This document shows, piece by piece, positions 9,865 to 20,790 of a stretch of DNA of 64,000 bases (position 1 is the stretch's first letter; each line of letters starts with the position of its first letter). The notes beneath the pieces are model-generated. The model worked only from the letters and a program-made list of their open reading frames with translations. It was not told where the DNA came from and made no database searches. The DNA is from Limanda limanda (Eukaryota > Chordata > Actinopteri > Pleuronectiformes > Pleuronectidae), in the NCBI RefSeq assembly GCF_963576545.1, contig NC_083642.1, forward strand, positions 2,533,188 to 2,597,187, written 5' to 3'. The position numbers and the translations under genes were made by a program.

Positions 9865-10575
9865 CTCCGTCCATCAAGTCCGAGCCTCTGGACGAGTACG
9901 AGGTCGACCACATGGGCTTCGCCGTGCCTCAGATCCTGGGCCTGTCCCCTCACCCGTACTACCACAGCGCCCGCGGCGTCCTGCACCCGGACAACGGGCT
10001 GGCGTCCGGCCTGGCGTCCTGCCAGCGCCTCAGCTCCAGCCTCCCGGGCCAGGACGCTCGCTTCCTGCAGCAGAGCCCGGCCATCGTCTACTCCCGGGGG
10101 GGGGGCAAGAGTCTCAGCGGCAGCAGCCAGACTCTCTACCAGCAGCAGCCCGGCGGGTTGATGCCCGACCCGCACCGCTCCGTCCTGGTGCACACCGGCT
10201 CCCCGGCTCAGGCTGCAGGTCCCGTCGGCGCGGGCCACGCCTCCATCATCCAGTTCTCCCCCACCAACCACCACCTGCTGCGGGGGGGCGACCCTCAGCC
10301 GGACCCCCAGCAGATCATCTACTGCGACGGCTACTCCCCCCGGTCGGCCGGCGGCCACTCGCCCACCCCCCCCCAGGCCCAGGCCGACGCCTCCCACCCG
10401 CAGCACTACCCCACCGTCATCCAGCAGCAGCAGCAGCAGCCCTACATGCAGAAGGCGGCGCCGCAGAAGAGTCGCCCCCCCCCTGGCGCCGGGGAGGAGA
10501 TGGCGTCCCCGGGCGACGGGCAGAGACGGGTGACGGTGAAGGAGGAGAACCTGGACCAGGCCTACCTAGATGATG
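9865..10575 (+). CDS. nfatc2: NFATC2 large C-terminal transactivation exon (711 bp)
   Basis: This exon encodes the proline/glutamine-rich C-terminal activation region, about 236 residues. Landmarks match NFATC2 rather than its paralogues: IKSEPLDEYE at the start, DARFLQQSPA, DPHRSVLVHTGS, IIQFSPTNHHLL, QQIIYCDGYSP, HYPTVIQQQ and VTVKEENLDQAYLDD. IKSE and VKEE fit the psi-K-x-E SUMO consensus and occupy the places of the two SUMO sites described in mammalian NFAT1 (established knowledge; modification here is inferred). It has a CAG-encoded glutamine run near residue 190 of the exon. Preceded by a 96-bp intron; donor GATG|GTGAGT. Confidence 0.94.
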
Positions 10576-10610
10576 GTGAGTGTAAGTTGTTGCTTTTATT
10601 CTCCGTGTGA
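10576..10610 (+). other. nfatc2: Possible read-through alternative C-terminus of NFATC2
   Basis: If the exon 9865-10575 donor is not used, the frame continues as GECKLLLLFSV and stops at 10610. Mammalian NFATC2 has alternative C-termini from alternative splicing, but this peptide does not resemble the one I know, so it may be only intron read-through. Confidence 0.2.
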
Positions 10611-10635
10611 GTGGGATCGCTCGGGTTGTGTGTCG

Positions 10636-11073
10636 CATAGATATATATATAAAGACTAGATGTCTCGGCCAACGGAGACGAACGTCCGCACATGGCGGCC
10701 ATCTTGCTACAGGCAGCTCGCCAACCCATAACATTGTGTTGGTAAATAACCATAACTAGCTCAATTTTCAACCGATTTTTAAACGGCTTGGTTTGTTATA
10801 AACGTCAGAGATGTAGATATGAGACTGCACACTGATGAATAATTATGTTATTTTCTAAAAAATTTTATTATTTATGCAATGTCATATCTACATCTCTGAC
10901 GTTTATAACAAACCAGACCGTTTAAAAATCGGTTGAAAATTGAGCAAGTTATGGTTATTTAAAAAGTACAACACAATGTTATGGGTGAGCGAGCTGCCTC
11001 TAGCAAGATGGCCGCCATGTGCGGACGTCCGGGCTCCGTCGAACGAGACATCTAGTCTTTATATATATCTATG
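10636..11073. mobile_element. Foldback (palindromic) MITE with arms near 200 bp
   Basis: CATAGATATATATA at 10636 is matched inversely at the right edge, ending CTATG at 11073. The arms pair over most of their length: AAAGACTAGATGTCTCG, CATGGCGGCCATCTTGCTA, ATCGGTTGAAAATTGAGC in inverse form, and TTTATAACAAACCAG. The central loop is about 40 AT-rich bases near 10828-10870. No coding frame. The outermost bases suggest a TA-type target, as in mariner-like elements, but this is inference. Confidence 0.85.
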
Positions 11074-11149
11074 GTGTGTCGTGTCTCCATCAGCTGGGAA
11101 GCAAAGTGATGGATGTGTGTGTAGTTCCCTTCTTCTCACAGAGATGTGG

Positions 11150-12115
11150 TTTCTCCTGAAGAACGATTCAAGGATATTTACATCATCTGTAGCAGCTCCT
11201 TCAGGCTCTGTAGCATCACCACAACCCAAACTGTTCAAACAACCCCAACCAGGAGGTGCAGCTCTCTGACCACGGGTCAAATCCCAAATCCTCGGTCTAC
11301 GGTCTCCTCAGGTGGAACCAGGACTTCACTTCTACACAGCTGCTCCAAATTACACATAGACACACATATCTGTTCATGGAGATCCATGAATTATTACAAA
11401 GGAAACAGTAAAATAGTCTTAAAATCTTGGGGACTGAAGTGTATCCTGGTCGGCCGAGATGTCGATGCTTGTTGTAGAGGTCGATGATGAAGAGAAGGAA
11501 CGCGGACCCAGTACTTACAAGTATAATAATGTTTATTACACAGAAGTTTCACAGGTCAGGACGAGCTCTAGAACTCGGAGAAATCACCCAAGGACCAAAT
11601 AGTGAGATCGGACCAGCCGTGGTCTCACACACATTATATAGAGAGGTTAGTTCCACCCACCTGAGGCCTCCTAATAAGGACGTGTTTTGAACATGAAGAT
11701 GAAAATACAATGGTCAAGGATCTTCCCTTCACCTCCATCCATTTGCTGGTCAGAGGTCATTCCCTAGGTCAAAGGTCCTTCCAAAGAAGGAAAGACCTAC
11801 TTGGATAAACATCTGAAGGACTCTCTGAGAATCTCTGAGAGTCACGAAAACAAGCATCATGAACATCAGCCTGTCGTTCTATATAAACACATGCTAAAAT
11901 CATTAACTCTAGTGAACACACGACAGTACAAACACACAAACCAACAGAATCGACAGAGAGGTGTAACTGAAGCTTAATCATCTTGATCTCCTGAGGAACA
12001 ATTCAAGGATATTTACATCATCTTGCAGCAGCTCCTGAACGCTCTGCAGCATCCGAACACTGATCCCGACCTGGAGGTGCAGCTCTGTTCCTCTCCAGGT
12101 GGAAACAACAGGGAT
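11150..12115. repeat. Partly duplicated repeat block hosting a solo LTR
   Basis: Segment X (AACGATTCAAGGATATTTAC near 11163) recurs near 12000 with the following CATCAT and AGCAGCTCC motifs. Segment Y (about 11270-11430, GGGTCAAATCCCAAATCCTC) and segment Z (about 11931-11985, ACAAACCAACAGAATC) are contiguous in another copy at 14445-14670, showing Y and Z were split here by an LTR. The family is unknown and non-coding. Confidence 0.65.
11435..11930 (-). mobile_element. Solo LTR of a retrotransposon (copy 1)
   Basis: On the minus strand the segment carries a TATATAA box (11634-11640), then, about 100 bp downstream, an AATAAA signal (11532-11537) followed by CATTATTATACTTGTAAGT, an arrangement typical of U3-R-U5. 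The + strand ends look like TGAAGTGTATCC...ACA, matching TG...CA termini. A related copy lies at 52428-52954. No internal gag/pol is present, so it is a solo LTR. The right boundary is uncertain by several bases. Confidence 0.65.
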
Positions 12116-12768
12116 TCTGACTCACGTGTTTATACTCCTGCTTGTCAACCTCGTTAGCCTCTGACTGAATTCATGTCGGGCCACATCCAGCTGCCCCCCC
12201 CCGAGGTGGAGGCGCCTCCTTGTTCTGCAGTTAAAGGTCCTGAACGTTATAATAAACACGGTGATGCAATGTGTTTCTCCTGTGGAGCCGGTGTCAGGCG
12301 GGTGAGGTTCAGCGGCGGTTTGTCGTCGGGCCGGCGGCGGCGTCCGCACATCAGGAAGTGATCTCTCTCGCCCCCTGGCATTAGAGACAAGAGAGGGAGG
12401 GAGGTGTAAGTGTCACTCTCCCGGCCGCCCGGACCATGTTGACACTGTTATGAAATGAAAAACAACCTCCATGGCAACCATTGTCCAACAGTGGAACGGG
12501 GCGGCTGCCTGGGAGAGCTGGGGAAAGCCTCTTTGTTTGTTGCTGTTGGCCGGGGCTTCTCCTTGGCCTCACGCCCCCCCCCTCGGTTCTGTGGGGGGGA
12601 CGGGGGGGGTGGGCCCACCAGAGGATTAGCCTTCTTTCCGACCGCGGGATCCTGCCAATCTGGCAAAAGCAAATTCCTATTTGCAGCTGCTGCTCCTCCA
12701 GAAATCCAGCCTGATCCCGGTGAGATAGCAGGAGGGTGGAGGGCACTCTGCAGGAAAGGGAAAGGGAA

Positions 12769-12775
12769 TGTGTGT

Positions 12776-12833
<58 letters not shown>
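12769..12833. repeat. (TG)n microsatellite
   Basis: About 32 TG units with one TC interruption. Confidence 0.95.
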
Positions 12834-12835
<2 letters not shown>

Positions 12836-14444
12836 CAATGGAAAATATTAATCTGAGAAAAAAAGGCCTGGCGGTGGAATTTGTGTTTGTTGGATGGAAC
12901 TTGCAGGGTTTCCCTCGGCAGTAAACATCGGCAGTTTGAGTTATGGAGGGCGGGGGGGCGGTGTCTCGGGTTTGATCCTCCTGTTGTCGAGAGGTGATGA
13001 AGGTCGGGCCGATGAAGTGCCTCCTCATCTCTGCTCAGATTCATTTCATTCACGTTAGCGGAGCCCAAAGGGAAAAAGGATTTGTGTGTCGGCCCAAAAG
13101 CAAACGTCTCTTTCTCAGACGACACATTAATCTACAGATGAGATGAAGCTGAATCTGTGTTTATGGAAACTGATCTAGTGTGTTTGCACGAGAGCCAAAA
13201 GCAATATGGACTTTCTGGGGCCAATGCAGATATTCAGTAGTAAAAACATATTTATATAAATGGCAATAAATCCCAAGATGTCGTAATTAAACCTTTAAGA
13301 CGGAGAAATGTAGCAGCCTTTTATTTATTTTAAATTTTTTAAATTTTGTTTTGAAGGACATTGGTTGAGTAGTTCTTGTTTAATTCTTCAGACAAACAAA
13401 CAGATAAAAACTGAATCTCCTACTGCTGATTGCTGTTGCTACTGAGTTAGCAGCTAATTCCTTTTTTTTTATATTCTTTATTTTTTTTGACAGTTGTTTA
13501 CAAAAACTTACATCAGCCCAAAGGGCAATTTTCTTTCTTCTGCTGTCAACCTTTTTCAAAATTGGGTAGCTTTTTATTTTAAAGTAATAAATAAATATTC
13601 TTAAAAACTCCTTACAGTCTCTCAGCATCATTTTGATGAAGAAGACAAAAAGGGGAATTTCCTGAAATTCAAAAACCACCTTTTAAAGATAAAAAATTCC
13701 CTGTGTGTTTGAGTGCAAAGGTGTTGAACTCTGATCCCGACCACAGATCAGTCATCTGGGTTTCGGACCGTCACACATCATCACGGGTGTGTTTTCAGTC
13801 TGCAGTCATTTCTGGATCCGGGGGCGATGCCACATCCTGGTGTCGGCTCAGACTTGTGGTCAGTAACCGTCACATCAGCCTGAGTCGAGTCGACCTCAGT
13901 GACGAGAGCGAAATGAAAGTTTTCTTGTATCGGGATCGAGAATCTCCTCCCACGACTGTAATCTTCCAGTTCCCATGAATCCTGCTGCTGCTGCTGCTGG
14001 AACCTGCTTCTGTTTCCTCTGATCTGCTGAACCCGAGATCCACGCAGGGACCTGAGAGCAGAGAGATCAAGAATCTGAGGCGTCGCTTCACTTAGAGACC
14101 CAAAAAGAGAAAAGGAGCCACTGGCACTTTCTACAAAGGCTGCGAGTGACAGATTTAGTGGGTGTGGAATAAAGCCCGGAGGCAGTGGAGCAGGGGAAAG
14201 TGTTCCAGCAGGTCGGGATCAGCCGGGCAGGAGAGATAGAGCACATAGCAACAGCGTTAGTCTCAGCTCACTTCCAGGCCATTTGAACGGCCTGAGCAAA
14301 TACACGAGTACGACTGATCCAGATGGTCGGCTGCTCGGAGACACTCAAGGAGACACTCCTCCTTGTTTCAGTTACAACGCACAAGCTGTTTCAGCAGGTT
14401 GGAGATTTGGGATCTAAAAGGATCTAAAGTCAGACGATACCAAC

Positions 14445-14670
14445 ACAAGGGGTCAAATCCCAAATCCTCGGTCTACGGTCTCCTCAGGTGCAACCAGGAC
14501 TTCAATTCTATAGAGCTGCACCGATTTACACATAGACAAACATATCAGTTCATCGAGATCCATGAATTATTACATAGAAAAACAGTAAAATTGTCTTAGA
14601 ATCTTACTAACAAACACACAAACCAACAGAATCCACAGAGAGGTGTAATTGAAGCGTAATCATCTTGATC
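14445..14670. repeat. Second, uninterrupted copy of the 11.2-12.1 kb repeat
   Basis: GGGGTCAAATCCCAAATCCT through GAGGTGTAATTGAAGCGTAA repeats the sequence around 11275 and continues directly into the ACAAACCAACAGAATCC part that in the first copy lies beyond the LTR. Confidence 0.75.
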
Positions 14671-15121
14671 GCCCCCTGGTGACCGGCTGCTATATCATCA
14701 CTTTGAGGAGACGGGGCAATGATCAAGCTCAAAAAGTCAAACTACACAATTAATAACTTATAACAAAGATGTTTTTTGTCATTTGAGGTCGTTTTCATCA
14801 GACAGATGCGAGTTCAAGTGCTTAATTTATTCGTTTCCGACTGAAAAAGTCAAAAAAACACAAAACTTCCCAACGTATCTTTATCATATTTAACATTTAG
14901 ACATGTTTCCTATTCCAAATGATCTCCTTTTAATAACTCAGCTTATAAATAATCATTATCTATTGAATTCACTGAACCTCCTGACGTATATATGTGTTTT
15001 ATTATATAATCAAATACCCAGTTGTTGAAAGCTGGAACCGTTTATTAACCGTGGCAAAAAGTTTGGAACATATGTTGGCACAGAGAGGATTTGGATTCAT
15101 TCTAGATGTATTCACAGCCAG

Positions 15122-15123
<2 letters not shown>

Positions 15124-15157
<34 letters not shown>

Positions 15158-15242
15158 TAATATATGAAGAGAGAGAGAGAGAACTAATATATGAAGAGAG
15201 AGAGAGAGAACTAATATATGAAGAGAGAGAGAGAGAACTCAT
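15124..15242. repeat. (GA)n with AACTAATATATGAA higher-order unit
   Basis: A GA run is followed by four tandem units of about 29-31 bp, each a GAGAGA block plus AACTAATATATGAA (the last reads AACTCATATATGAA). Confidence 0.9.
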
Positions 15243-15346
15243 ATATGAACAACCTGAACACATGGTCGTGTGTGACGATTGTTTTAAGACACAAAATGAG
15301 CCACACTGGGGACAGTGGTTGTGTTGGTGGTTAACTGTCGATTCGG

Positions 15347-15428
<82 letters not shown>
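15347..15428. repeat. (AC)n microsatellite
   Basis: About 40 uninterrupted AC units. Confidence 0.96.
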
Positions 15429-15430
<2 letters not shown>

Positions 15431-15515
15431 ACTGTACGAACATGCAAATACTTGCAGACACACACACACACACACACCTCCCGGCCCTCGCAGCAGGCGA
15501 CTGAGCCACTGTACA

Positions 15516-15518
<3 letters not shown>

Positions 15519-15601
<83 letters not shown>
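15519..15601. repeat. (TC)n microsatellite
   Basis: About 41 uninterrupted TC units, 90 bp from the AC array. Confidence 0.96.
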
Positions 15602-15604
<3 letters not shown>

Positions 15605-16600
15605 CCCCCCCTCGGCTTGTCAAACAGAGCAGCTCATTGGTGCAGAATCCCCGGAGCCAGACGTTCACCTACTGAGGAGAGTAGTGTTCCCTCGGCCAGC
15701 CTCAAGCAGCCGCTCGGTGCCAACCCTTCATCAGCCGGAGCAAAGCCTCACTGTCTGTGCACCCCCCAACCCCCCCACCCCCCCCCCTGCTGCTCCACTG
15801 AGATGGTTTTATACTCAGGGAATGGGAAAGCAAGAAAAAAAAATCCAGTAGCACCACTGGGGAGATGAAAGTTTCTTTCAGGAATGAGGTGTCGGAGGGA
15901 ATTCCACTACACACTGACCTGAACAGGGAGGCCGGTGTGGTGACGGCAGCTGAGGAGCGCTGCCGGGCTCGGCTGCCGCGGCCTCAGCTGCCGCTCGGGG
16001 CCGTAGACTGTTCTCAGTGTCGCTCGTCCACACATCTGTGAACCATCAGCCTCCAGAAGCACAGACACACACCAGTCGCTCTGTCGGCTGCTCTGTGATT
16101 TCTTCATTAGATTTCAAAACACTTTGTGTGTTGGAGCAACTGCTGTAATTAGAAATCATATTTACCCTCCCGGTCCGAATTGTCTTGTACTTTATAAACT
16201 TGAATATCAACTTCCCTCTTAGCTGAATTAGTGGTGAGTTGTGTGTGATCTGATCTGAGACGGATTCATTTCACGTGTTTTAATAGTCGCGCCCTTTTCC
16301 CTTCGCCCACATATAAATCAAAACTCTGCACAGATCAAACGTGAACCAGCTCAGCCTCCAAATCATTTTAATATCTCCACACTCTCTCCCCTTTCGCCCA
16401 TTAATCACATTCTAACATACACATTTTTTAATCTTACAATGATTCCACTGTTGCCCGTCACCATGGTGACCAAATCCCAGACCCGACGCAAAAAGCTTTT
16501 TTGGCCGACTTTGAAATACTTATATTACTCATCGGGGCCTAATGAGTTCCCTGAGGCCCAGTGGAAGTGGTGGCACCGGCCTGTAGCGTCTCCAGTGTAC

Positions 16601-16644
16601 ACAGACACACACAGACACACACAGACACACACAGACACACACAG
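16601..16644. repeat. (ACACACAG)n short tandem repeat
   Basis: ACACACAG/ACACAG units in tandem. A related AAACACACAC array lies at 16810-16868. Confidence 0.85.
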
Positions 16645-17284
16645 AGGCCTCCAGGCCCGAGCTCCCAGATAAACACCCGAGCCAAACACAGGCGGCGTGG
16701 CATATCTGGAGGGATGACATATTACACATAGCTGGCGTTCCTTCCTGCGTAACGTGGAACTACCAGTCCACACTGCGAGTGTTGACTGTGTGAGCAGCTG
16801 CAGCGGCACGTACACACACAAACACACACACACACAAACACACACAAACACACACACAAACACACACAAAGTAAACACTGGAAACCTGGAGTGAACACGT
16901 TATCAGGTGGAGAAAGTGAATTCCTCCTCCTCAGATCCCCACATCTGTTACTTCTTCTGAAATGCACGACAAAGGTTTTTTTTTATTTCCCCCCCTCCCC
17001 CCTCCCCCTCCCCCCCTTCGCTCGTCGTGATTCTATTTTTAGAAACGTGACACATGTGAAAGTTTCCATTTCAACGCTCTTCCTCTTCTGTCGCTGTGTG
17101 TGTGCACTGCTCTCGATCCGAGCGACAGGAAGTTATCACTTGTCACGCACTTGCAGAGCTCTACCTCTAGTGGTCAGGCAGCGATAGTGCACGTGTCTGC
17201 AGAATGCATGGAATCGTGATTATCATATTTTAGAATTGTGAGTTTTGATATTAATCTTTCTGTTGTTGTCTTTTTGCTTTGCAG

Positions 17285-17340
17285 TGAACGAGATCATAAG
17301 GAAGGATCTGACGGGCGTTCAGGCCAGAGGACAGACATAG
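17285..17340 (+). CDS. nfatc2: NFATC2 terminal coding exon
   Basis: The exon encodes (V)NEIIRKDLTGVQARGQT and the TAG stop at 17338-17340. With the previous exon it completes AYLDDVNEIIRKDL. Human NFATC2 ends in a closely similar tail (VNEIIRK...ARNQT), whereas NFATC1 ends differently; this is the strongest evidence for NFATC2. Acceptor TTTGCTTTGCAG. From the first exon in view to the stop is 546 residues, as expected from the Rel homology region to the C-terminus. Confidence 0.93.
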
Positions 17341-19108
17341 AGACACAGAGACACACAGAGTCCAGAGTCCAGAGTCCAGCAGCAGGAGAGGACGACAACA
17401 CACACACACACACACCCGACACACACACAGACACACACCAATTAGACCCTTTCTCTCTCGTGTCTTCACCCACAGACGTAGAAACCTCAGCTCTGGGTGT
17501 TTCCTGAAGAATGCAGCAGGTTTCCAAACCGCTCAGTGACAAACCCACGGCTGAACGTGCCTTATTCTCTCCGGCTCCTCTCCAGGTTCCACTTTGTGTC
17601 ACCAAGGAAGACAACAAATACAAAAAATACACAAAACCCCCCCCCCCGACCAGCAGCAGCCACACTTTGCCTCTCACTCGTGAACGAAGCTCTTGCAGCA
17701 GTTTCTCTGTATCTCACTCCAGATACGACATATCAAATATCTTTCTCGTGACCAAAAAAAAATCTGTAGTTCTTCTTGCACAAAGTGTGTATTTGTTTTT
17801 CTGTCCTTGTGTGTAACTTTGCAGTTTTTACATGAAGAGCGTCTGAAGCTGATCATCTCAACCTTTTAAATGCAGTTTCTCTGAAAGTGAACCTCACGCT
17901 GCCTTAACCAGACAAATCTATCGGGACACCCCCCCCAATATGCACTGTTTTCAATGAGAGGGGCTCGATGCTATTTCTTTGTTTTATATAATATTGAGTC
18001 ATGTGAATAATGTACCATTTTATATTCCTAAAATATATATTGCATTATATTCAGGTGACATTTTCTAAACGATTTCTACGCTCCAGTTGTTTTGTGTTTA
18101 ACATCATTTCACATCTGACGTTTGACTCCGGAAAGCTGAAGATTCAAAGGTGGTTTTCTTTCTTTTTCTTTTTAATAATTAACTTGTATTTGTCTATTTT
18201 ATTCGTGCTTTCTGATTTGTCATAACATCTTAATATCCAAAGCTTATACTGTGTGTGTGCTGTTGTATAAATTGTGTGTTGTGTTGGATTTGCCGTCCAC
18301 CTGTAACGCCGGCGTCGTGGAAGTCGAGATTTTATTTCGTGTCGGCACAGTCTGGATTACTGATGTGCTTTTTATGAAGAGCAGCAGTTTGAAAAACATA
18401 TTTTTGTAATATTTTGTTCTATTTCACTGAGTGAATTGAACCTTAAAAAGTGCCATTTATATGATTATAAAAGAAAACAAAAGTAAAAAAATAAAAAATA
18501 TAAGACTGAATCTCAATGTTTAATATTTAGTATGGACCTATTTGATAAGAAGATTATATTTTGTAATATTAGCAAAGCTGATATTGATCTATTGATGGTA
18601 TTTCTCATTGAGCCAGTACAGCACAAGTGCATTGGACGTTTCTTGAATGTAATCTATATATTAAATTGTTTCTTTTGTCCCCTTTTCTGTAAATATGACA
18701 CAAAGTGCGATTGTTAAAGTTTAAGTGGAATGTTATGCATCTTTTATCTGTTTATAATTCAGTTATCATATCTCATATGTTTTATTTCAATGTACAACTT
18801 TGTTTTTTGTCTGAAGGGAATTTATGATCTACGTGACCCTCAACTCGTTAAAGTTTCCCCTTAATAGGTTCTATTTTTGTTTGTGCATTTGTTATTATAA
18901 TTATTATTATAATTTTACAGTCCTTAAAGAAGTCTTTGTTAATGAAGGGGTTTATTAAAAATGTCTTATTTTATTGTCCGTGTCGATAGCTTGTCCTGTA
19001 TTTGTTTCATTTGGAGTCTTATGCGACTTTGTGCCACCTTTTGAAAAGTCTGTCTCATGCTATTTTTGTATCCTTAAAAGTAGAAATAAATAATAACCAC
19101 ATACGACT
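17341..19108 (+). other. nfatc2: NFATC2 3'UTR
   Basis: Sequence after the stop is first AC-repeat-rich, then AT-rich, with many ATTTA pentamers that in general can mark unstable mRNAs. The best poly(A) signal is AATAAA at 19085-19090, followed by a T/G-rich stretch (TTGTCCTTGTTTTC near 19112). The end position is inferred; earlier alternative sites are possible. Confidence 0.55.
19085..19090 (+). terminator. Candidate NFATC2 polyadenylation signal
   Basis: Canonical AATAAA with a T/G-rich downstream element about 20-35 bp later. Confidence 0.55.
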
Positions 19109-19514
19109 GAATTGTCCTTGTTTTCAATGAATCATCTTTAGAAAAAATGCTTTTTAAATGAATCAACAACAGCAGAGAGAAGCTTCTGGTTTTGCAGTTT
19201 GCAGTTTGAGTCTCCTCGTGTCTGTGGGTTTTCTCCAGCGTCCAAATTCAATTACCTGGTGGTTGTTAGTCTCCCTGTGATGGTCTGTAGACCTGGTTAC
19301 CCCCCCCCCCCTCAGGACAAACAGAATAAATATATAAATAATGAATGAATGGATTAATAAATGAATCAAATATTGAATTTCACCAACAACACGGGTTCTG
19401 TTGGTGCCATAGAAACGTGTCTCCTGTCTCTCCGGTGGCTCCTGTGAGAGGAAAACTGAAAATGAATGGACTCACAGCAGACAGTGACTCATCAACACTC
19501 CCCCCCCCCCTGTC

Positions 19515-19541
19515 CCGAGCCGAGCCGAGCCGAGCCGAGCC
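19515..19541. repeat. (GAGCC)5 pentanucleotide repeat
   Basis: Five perfect GAGCC units directly after a poly-C run. Confidence 0.9.
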
Positions 19542-20427
19542 AGGAAAGGAACCAGGCCTGGTGGAGACCCGACATGTTTGTGTTTATAATCAAAGCAGCA
19601 TCAGAACCCCTCCAGGACTTGAGGTGGAACCTGTTGACTCCGGTGCTCACGTGTCTCCATCCGCCCTCGGACAACAAACAACAACAAGCAACAAGGAGCC
19701 CGGGGTTGCCATGGCGACGGCTTGTTTTGGGCTCTGTGAATGAACCCTGTGTTCAGGAAGTCTCTAGTTATGACATCACCCCGGGTGAGGACGCAGCACG
19801 TGGGCCCCTCTGCTCGTCCACCACCCCCCCCCCCCGACCCGGCCCACTCGTACAGATATGCCACGATGACTCACTCACTCGGCCTTTAGCGCCCGATGCT
19901 GTAATGAGTTCGGCTCCGAAAACAGATTCTCTGTGCCGGGATCCAGAAGGAATGAAATACATGATGAGCTTGGCATTTCATTCAGCTCCCTGTTTTTTGT
20001 GCTTCCTCACAAACAACCGGCTGAGCTCATCCTGACACACAAAGGCCTTGGGTGGGGGGGGTGCAGAGGCCTGAGTGCTGCTAACACTCGGATTCAAAAC
20101 CACACACGTGGATCTGAATCAGGAACAAGGACAGGATGTTCAGATCCACTTCTCTCTGTGGTCGGATGCAGAGCAGCAGCAGAATGAGCTGTTTGTGTGT
20201 GTGTGTGTTTGTGTGGAATAGAAGTGACATTGTGCGTTTGTAGAAACTCAACATTCGTTTTTCTCGGAGACGTGAGTCAGTTTCCTCGTTTCCTGCGACT
20301 CAGGTGAACGAGACAAATCAGGAAATTAATGAAAATAGTTTGTCGTTCACTTTGTGGAGATGGAAACTTCAAGGTTTGTTTTTCACTCCATCTTGTGTTG
20401 ACCTATAAGAAGCAGAGATACGATGAG

Positions 20428-20790
20428 GTCAGACTTGTGGGCTGTGGCTCAGGAGGCCGAGCGGGTCGTCCACTCACCAGAGGGTCGTCGGTTTAATGCC
20501 CGTCCTTCTATCAAACTACAACTGCTGCTTTCTTTAACTGATCTTTACTACAGTAAATTATTGTTATTTACAATTCTCAATCCATTTTTGCACTACTGTC
20601 ATCCTTGTGCCTTATGACTGAATACTTTGTCATACTGTGTACTATGTTTTGAGTATGTTTAGTATGTGTGTACTTGTACATGTCCTGTCTACTTATATAT
20701 TTACTCCGGGGATCAGAGAGAAACAGAATTTCAATCTTGTGTCTTGTACAAATGGCAGAATTGACAAAAAGCACAATATAAATACAGAGC
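20428..20790 (+). mobile_element. tRNA-derived SINE head with LINE-like tail
   Basis: TGGCTCAGGAGGCCGAGCGG resembles a pol III A box, and GGTCGTCGGTTTAATGCCCG a degenerate B box (consensus GGTTCGANNCC). The 3' part has ACTCCGGGGATCAGAGAG and AACAGAATTTCAATCTTGTG, as in fish LINE 3' ends. No cloverleaf could be drawn, so it is not called as a tRNA gene. Confidence 0.6.

Larger units (their letters stand above)
10576..17284 (+). other. nfatc2: NFATC2 last intron (6.7 kb)
   Basis: Bounded by GTGAGT and TTTTGCTTTGCAG. Contents: a palindromic MITE (10636-11073), a repeat family interrupted by a solo LTR (about 11150-12115), unique sequence that may hold conserved noncoding elements (12630-12730, 13030-13230, 16480-16800), a second copy of the repeat (about 14445-14670) and large GA/AC/TC microsatellites (15124-15601). 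No further coding exon was recognised. Confidence 0.85.

Noticed and set aside
10576..17284. Mammalian-type alternative last exon of NFATC2
   Set aside because: I looked for its characteristic short C-terminal peptide by eye and did not find it in this intron; a translated search would settle it.
699..17340. NFATC1 instead of NFATC2
   Set aside because: The C-terminal exon landmarks (DPHRSVLVH, YPTVIQQQ, VNEIIRK...AR-QT) match NFATC2, and the neighbour reads as KCNG1 rather than KCNG2.
20428..20510. Functional tRNA gene
   Set aside because: Only A- and B-box-like segments are seen, the B box is degenerate and no acceptor or anticodon stem could be paired; a SINE head explains it.
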